64,000 nt of DNA, from the NCBI GenBank assembly GCA_009731375.1, contig BJOX01000318.1, forward strand, positions 404,241 through 468,240. The letters are read 5' to 3'. Source of the stretch: Paulinella micropora (Eukaryota; Cercozoa; Imbricatea; Euglyphida). Below are positions 52,736 to 64,000 of this stretch, in pieces; the stretch's first letter is position 1; the number at the start of each line of letters is the position of its first letter. A program made the translations under genes and the position numbers. The notes beneath the pieces are model-generated. The model did not search any database and was not told the origin of the DNA. It saw nothing but the letters and a program-made list of their open reading frames with translations.

Positions 52736-53060
52736 ATACTATTAATATCATTAATGATGTTGCAGTGACTCAATAAGTTTAATAATACTAGTACCCGTCT
52801 ATCTAACGACATGATTCTTAGAATGAGGAATACCTAACGTAGAAGGGACTAATACTAACGACATTAAGACTGACTAACACCTAACGTGGAGGCTCGGGCC
52901 CGGCCGTTAACTTAGTCCATCCGTCTTCTGAGGAGTGGCAAGTACTTAGTAAAAGTGTTTGCGTTAAAGTATTAATAATAATATTAATAATACAAAATAT
53001 GACTGCTCGCTCTGAGCCTAGCCACCCACTATTAGTATGCCGTAGTGTGACCGTGGCAGT
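52736..53060. other. unique AT-rich spacer
   Basis: No gene or repeat is recognised beyond short TAATA runs. It lies directly downstream of the YEATS-sirtuin stop codon and may hold that gene's 3' UTR. Confidence 0.5.
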
Positions 53061-62125
<9,065 letters not shown>

Positions 62126-62356
62126 GCTTTATGCTCCAGTCTTTATGTGCTGTGACTCGTTCCCAGAAAAAAAAGGTGGAACCAATCAAAAAAGGTGGCA
62201 TGGCCGGGCGGACAGAAGATACAGGAAATCAACTTAATCAGTTCTAAAGCATTCATTTGCATTCTTTTCTTTGACGCCAAATATCAAAGAAGTGGGAACA
62301 ACTTGCCCTCTGGCATTGCCAGAACTTCCAGAATACAAAAAAGCAAAGACAAAACG
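62126..62356. promoter_or_regulatory. short divergent intergenic region
   Basis: The YEATS-sirtuin ATG (62125, minus) and the kinase ORF (ATG at 62195 or, more likely, 62357, plus) diverge from here. It must contain both 5' leaders and probably a shared promoter. It holds GGTGGAACCAATCAAAAAAG, whose CCAAT-like core is the only recognisable element. No TATA box is convincing. Confidence 0.35.
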
Positions 62357-63364
62357 ATGCAAACGCTCAACATGGACCAACATGTGCAGCTCGAAGAAAC
62401 TTATGCGAAGACTCGTGATGTTTCGAGCACCCTTTTTGGGAATGTCTTCCTGGGTCGTGACCCGGCGACCCGACAGCCTGTCGCCGTCAAACAGTCAAGC
62501 TTTTCTCTGCGCAAAGAGTATCAATCGAGAATGGGTCCGCTGTGCTTCGAAGACCCTCAACGCGAGGCTCGCATACTTAAGAGCCTGCACGCCGTTGACA
62601 CGCCTCTTTTTGGACAGAAGCACATCATCCAGAACCTGGCTGACGGGACGTCGGGTGATTATGACTTTTTGGTGATGCCATACGCAAGGAACGGAGACCT
62701 CTTCACCAAGGTCCAGCAAGCGGGCAGATTTCCCGAGACCGTTGCGTTGCGCTACCTTCGGCAGATCCTTGGTGCACTTGCATTTATGCACAGCGAGGGT
62801 GTGGCGCACTTGGACTTAAGCCTTGAGAACATTCTGCTTGATGGGGAAACCGTCCTACTCAGCGACTTTGGTCAGGCTAGTTCCCCAGCCGATGGGAGCC
62901 TTTGGGTTTGCAACCGTCCACTTTCCGGCAAGCAATTTTATCGCTCTATCGAGGCTCATGGCGATACCAGAAAGGGCTTCAACGCGGCGGCTGCAGACGT
63001 ATGGAGTGCTGGAGCTATTCTCTTTATCCTCCTCACCGGCTCCCCACTGTATTTATCTCCAGAGATAGAAGAAAACAATAACCTCAACCTCAGAAATGTG
63101 CTGAAGGATGGTGCACAAGGGTTCGTTCGTATTTTCAACGCGTGGGGTCTCAAAAACAAAATTTCTGACAATGTGTGCGAGTTGCTTGCACACATGATTT
63201 GCCCAGCGGCAAAGCGCGCCACGGCTCAAATGTGCCTAAACCATGTTGCCTTTGAAAGCATCAAGACTGCATCGCCTCCTTCGCCAATCAAGGCGCCCTG
63301 TTTGTCTCCTGTTCCTGGCTCCCACAAACGCAAACCTTGCGCTATCACCGCGCCGCCGGCCTAA
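62357..63364 (+). CDS. intronless divergent Ser/Thr protein kinase
   Basis: One exon ends in TAA. The frame is open from an ATG at 62195 (389 codons), but the ATG at 62357 (335 codons) starts just before the kinase fold and is preferred. Numbered from 62195, kinase landmarks are VAVK (Lys99), a helix-C Glu in QREARIL (Glu124), the catalytic loop HLDLSLEN (205-212, Asp207), SDFGQAS (Asp224) and DVWSAGAILFILLTG (268-282). The glycine loop is poor (TLFGNVFLG). The usual HRDLK Lys is Ser, as in DLS-type kinases seen in several protist groups. All core catalytic residues except that Lys are present, so activity is plausible. The ~60-residue C-terminus is Pro/Ser-rich with HKRK. It is the only gene here without microsatellite introns. 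Substrate unknown. Confidence 0.85.
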   Translation: MQTLNMDQHVQLEETYAKTRDVSSTLFGNVFLGRDPATRQPVAVKQSSFSLRKEYQSRMGPLCFEDPQREARILKSLHAVDTPLFGQKHIIQNLADGTSGDYDFLVMPYARNGDLFTKVQQAGRFPETVALRYLRQILGALAFMHSEGVAHLDLSLENILLDGETVLLSDFGQASSPADGSLWVCNRPLSGKQFYRSIEAHGDTRKGFNAAAADVWSAGAILFILLTGSPLYLSPEIEENNNLNLRNVLKDGAQGFVRIFNAWGLKNKISDNVCELLAHMICPAAKRATAQMCLNHVAFESIKTASPPSPIKAPCLSPVPGSHKRKPCAITAPPA

Positions 63365-64000
63365 GTTTAATGGATTGACAATGCGTTCGTAACCCACCTG
63401 CTTCCCTCTTTGGTGACCTTTGGTGACCTTTGGTGACCATTGGTGACCATCATGCAGATCGACTGTGGCTGCACAGAACTCTTTAGTCTGTGGCTTACAC
63501 TCTGAGGAGGGGAAAAAGGCAGTGGTCTGAATAAGAAACTCGAGCTGGGTGAACCTCGAGTTTTATGGGGTCTAGAGACATATCTGAGCAGAAAATTGCA
63601 TGTTCAGATGGTACAGATGATGGTGTATCTGTACAATATAAATTTTTGCATTTTTACAGTGTTTGATGCAAGTTATACATCTAACAGCACCCACGCATTC
63701 CAGTTTCTATTACCTCATGGGAACATCAAGTCGAGATTGTTTTGGACGATTTTCGGACGATACCCACAGTGCGCATTTGTTTCTTTGTAAGCACTGATGC
63801 ATATCCGTTTATTTTCCCGTTTGTTTGCACATCACTCTGCTCAACTTGGTGGTTGTGTCACGTAAAACTTGGATTTCTAGTTTCGAAACGGGCAAATAAC
63901 TTTTTTTTCAATAAATAAACTGTATACATAGTAAAACATACACAATAGTCTCAAAATCTGAGTGTTGGCATAAAAAATTATATATACATGTACAGGCTAA
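63365..64000. other. 3' region of the kinase gene
   Basis: Contains four tandem TTTGGTGACC-type 11 bp units (about 63409-63451) and a hairpin AAACTCGAG...CTCGAGTTT at 63536-63563. CAATAAATAAA lies at about 63909, a possible polyadenylation signal. A 64-codon open frame at 63596 has no recognisable product. Confidence 0.5.

Overview
This is a eukaryotic nuclear window. It shows spliced genes with GT-AG introns and in-phase exon joins, a Ty3-type LTR retrotransposon, a Penelope-like retroelement (PLE), and an extreme load of di- to pentanucleotide microsatellites that fill almost every intron. The lineage cannot be fixed from the sequence. The HLDLSLEN kinase loop, the zinc-ribbon-less sirtuin and the microsatellite introns suggest a protist rather than an animal, plant or fungus, but that is inference. 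There are eight N gaps, several bordered by poly-C or poly-G runs that look like assembly edges.

Layout. 1-7.3 kb: satellite-like repeats and trinucleotide/CT microsatellites with no convincing gene. 7.55-24.57 kb (+): one very exon-rich gene, 22 exons joined here in consistent phase. It encodes a multi-pass membrane protein with a long Ser/Thr/Pro-rich tail, possibly receptor-like. 24.6-27.3 kb: mostly unrecognised unique sequence. 27.35-34.67 kb (-): a decayed PLE with a GIY-YIG-like endonuclease part upstream of the reverse transcriptase, preceded by two further ORFs. 35.49-41.92 kb (-): a Ty3-type element whose gag, protease and pol lie in one frame broken by stops. 42-45.6 kb: a near-homopurine GAA/GAG desert and TGTA repeats. 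46.56-48.12 kb (+): the 5' part of a membrane sensor gene with a dCache-like ectodomain; its remaining exons are not found. 49.2-52.7 kb: a second retroelement fragment that carries the PLE's two end blocks fused head to tail, with a short inverted-repeat element nested inside. 53.06-62.13 kb (-): a 14-exon gene encoding a YEATS domain, a zinc-ribbon-less sirtuin and a KOW/SH3-like C-terminus in one 528-residue protein. 62.2-63.36 kb (+): an intronless divergent protein kinase.

Two things stand out. First, the YEATS-sirtuin gene joins an acyl-lysine reader to a deacylase; all 13 splice junctions keep frame. Second, all three spliced genes show the same pattern of partial exon copies. Copies in the intron before an exon carry the acceptor plus the exon's 5' part; copies in the intron after it carry the 3' part plus the donor. 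The copies are separated by microsatellite. This looks like repeat expansion that takes splice sites and exon edges into its unit.

All exon models are hand-built from splice signals and phase. No similarity search was run.
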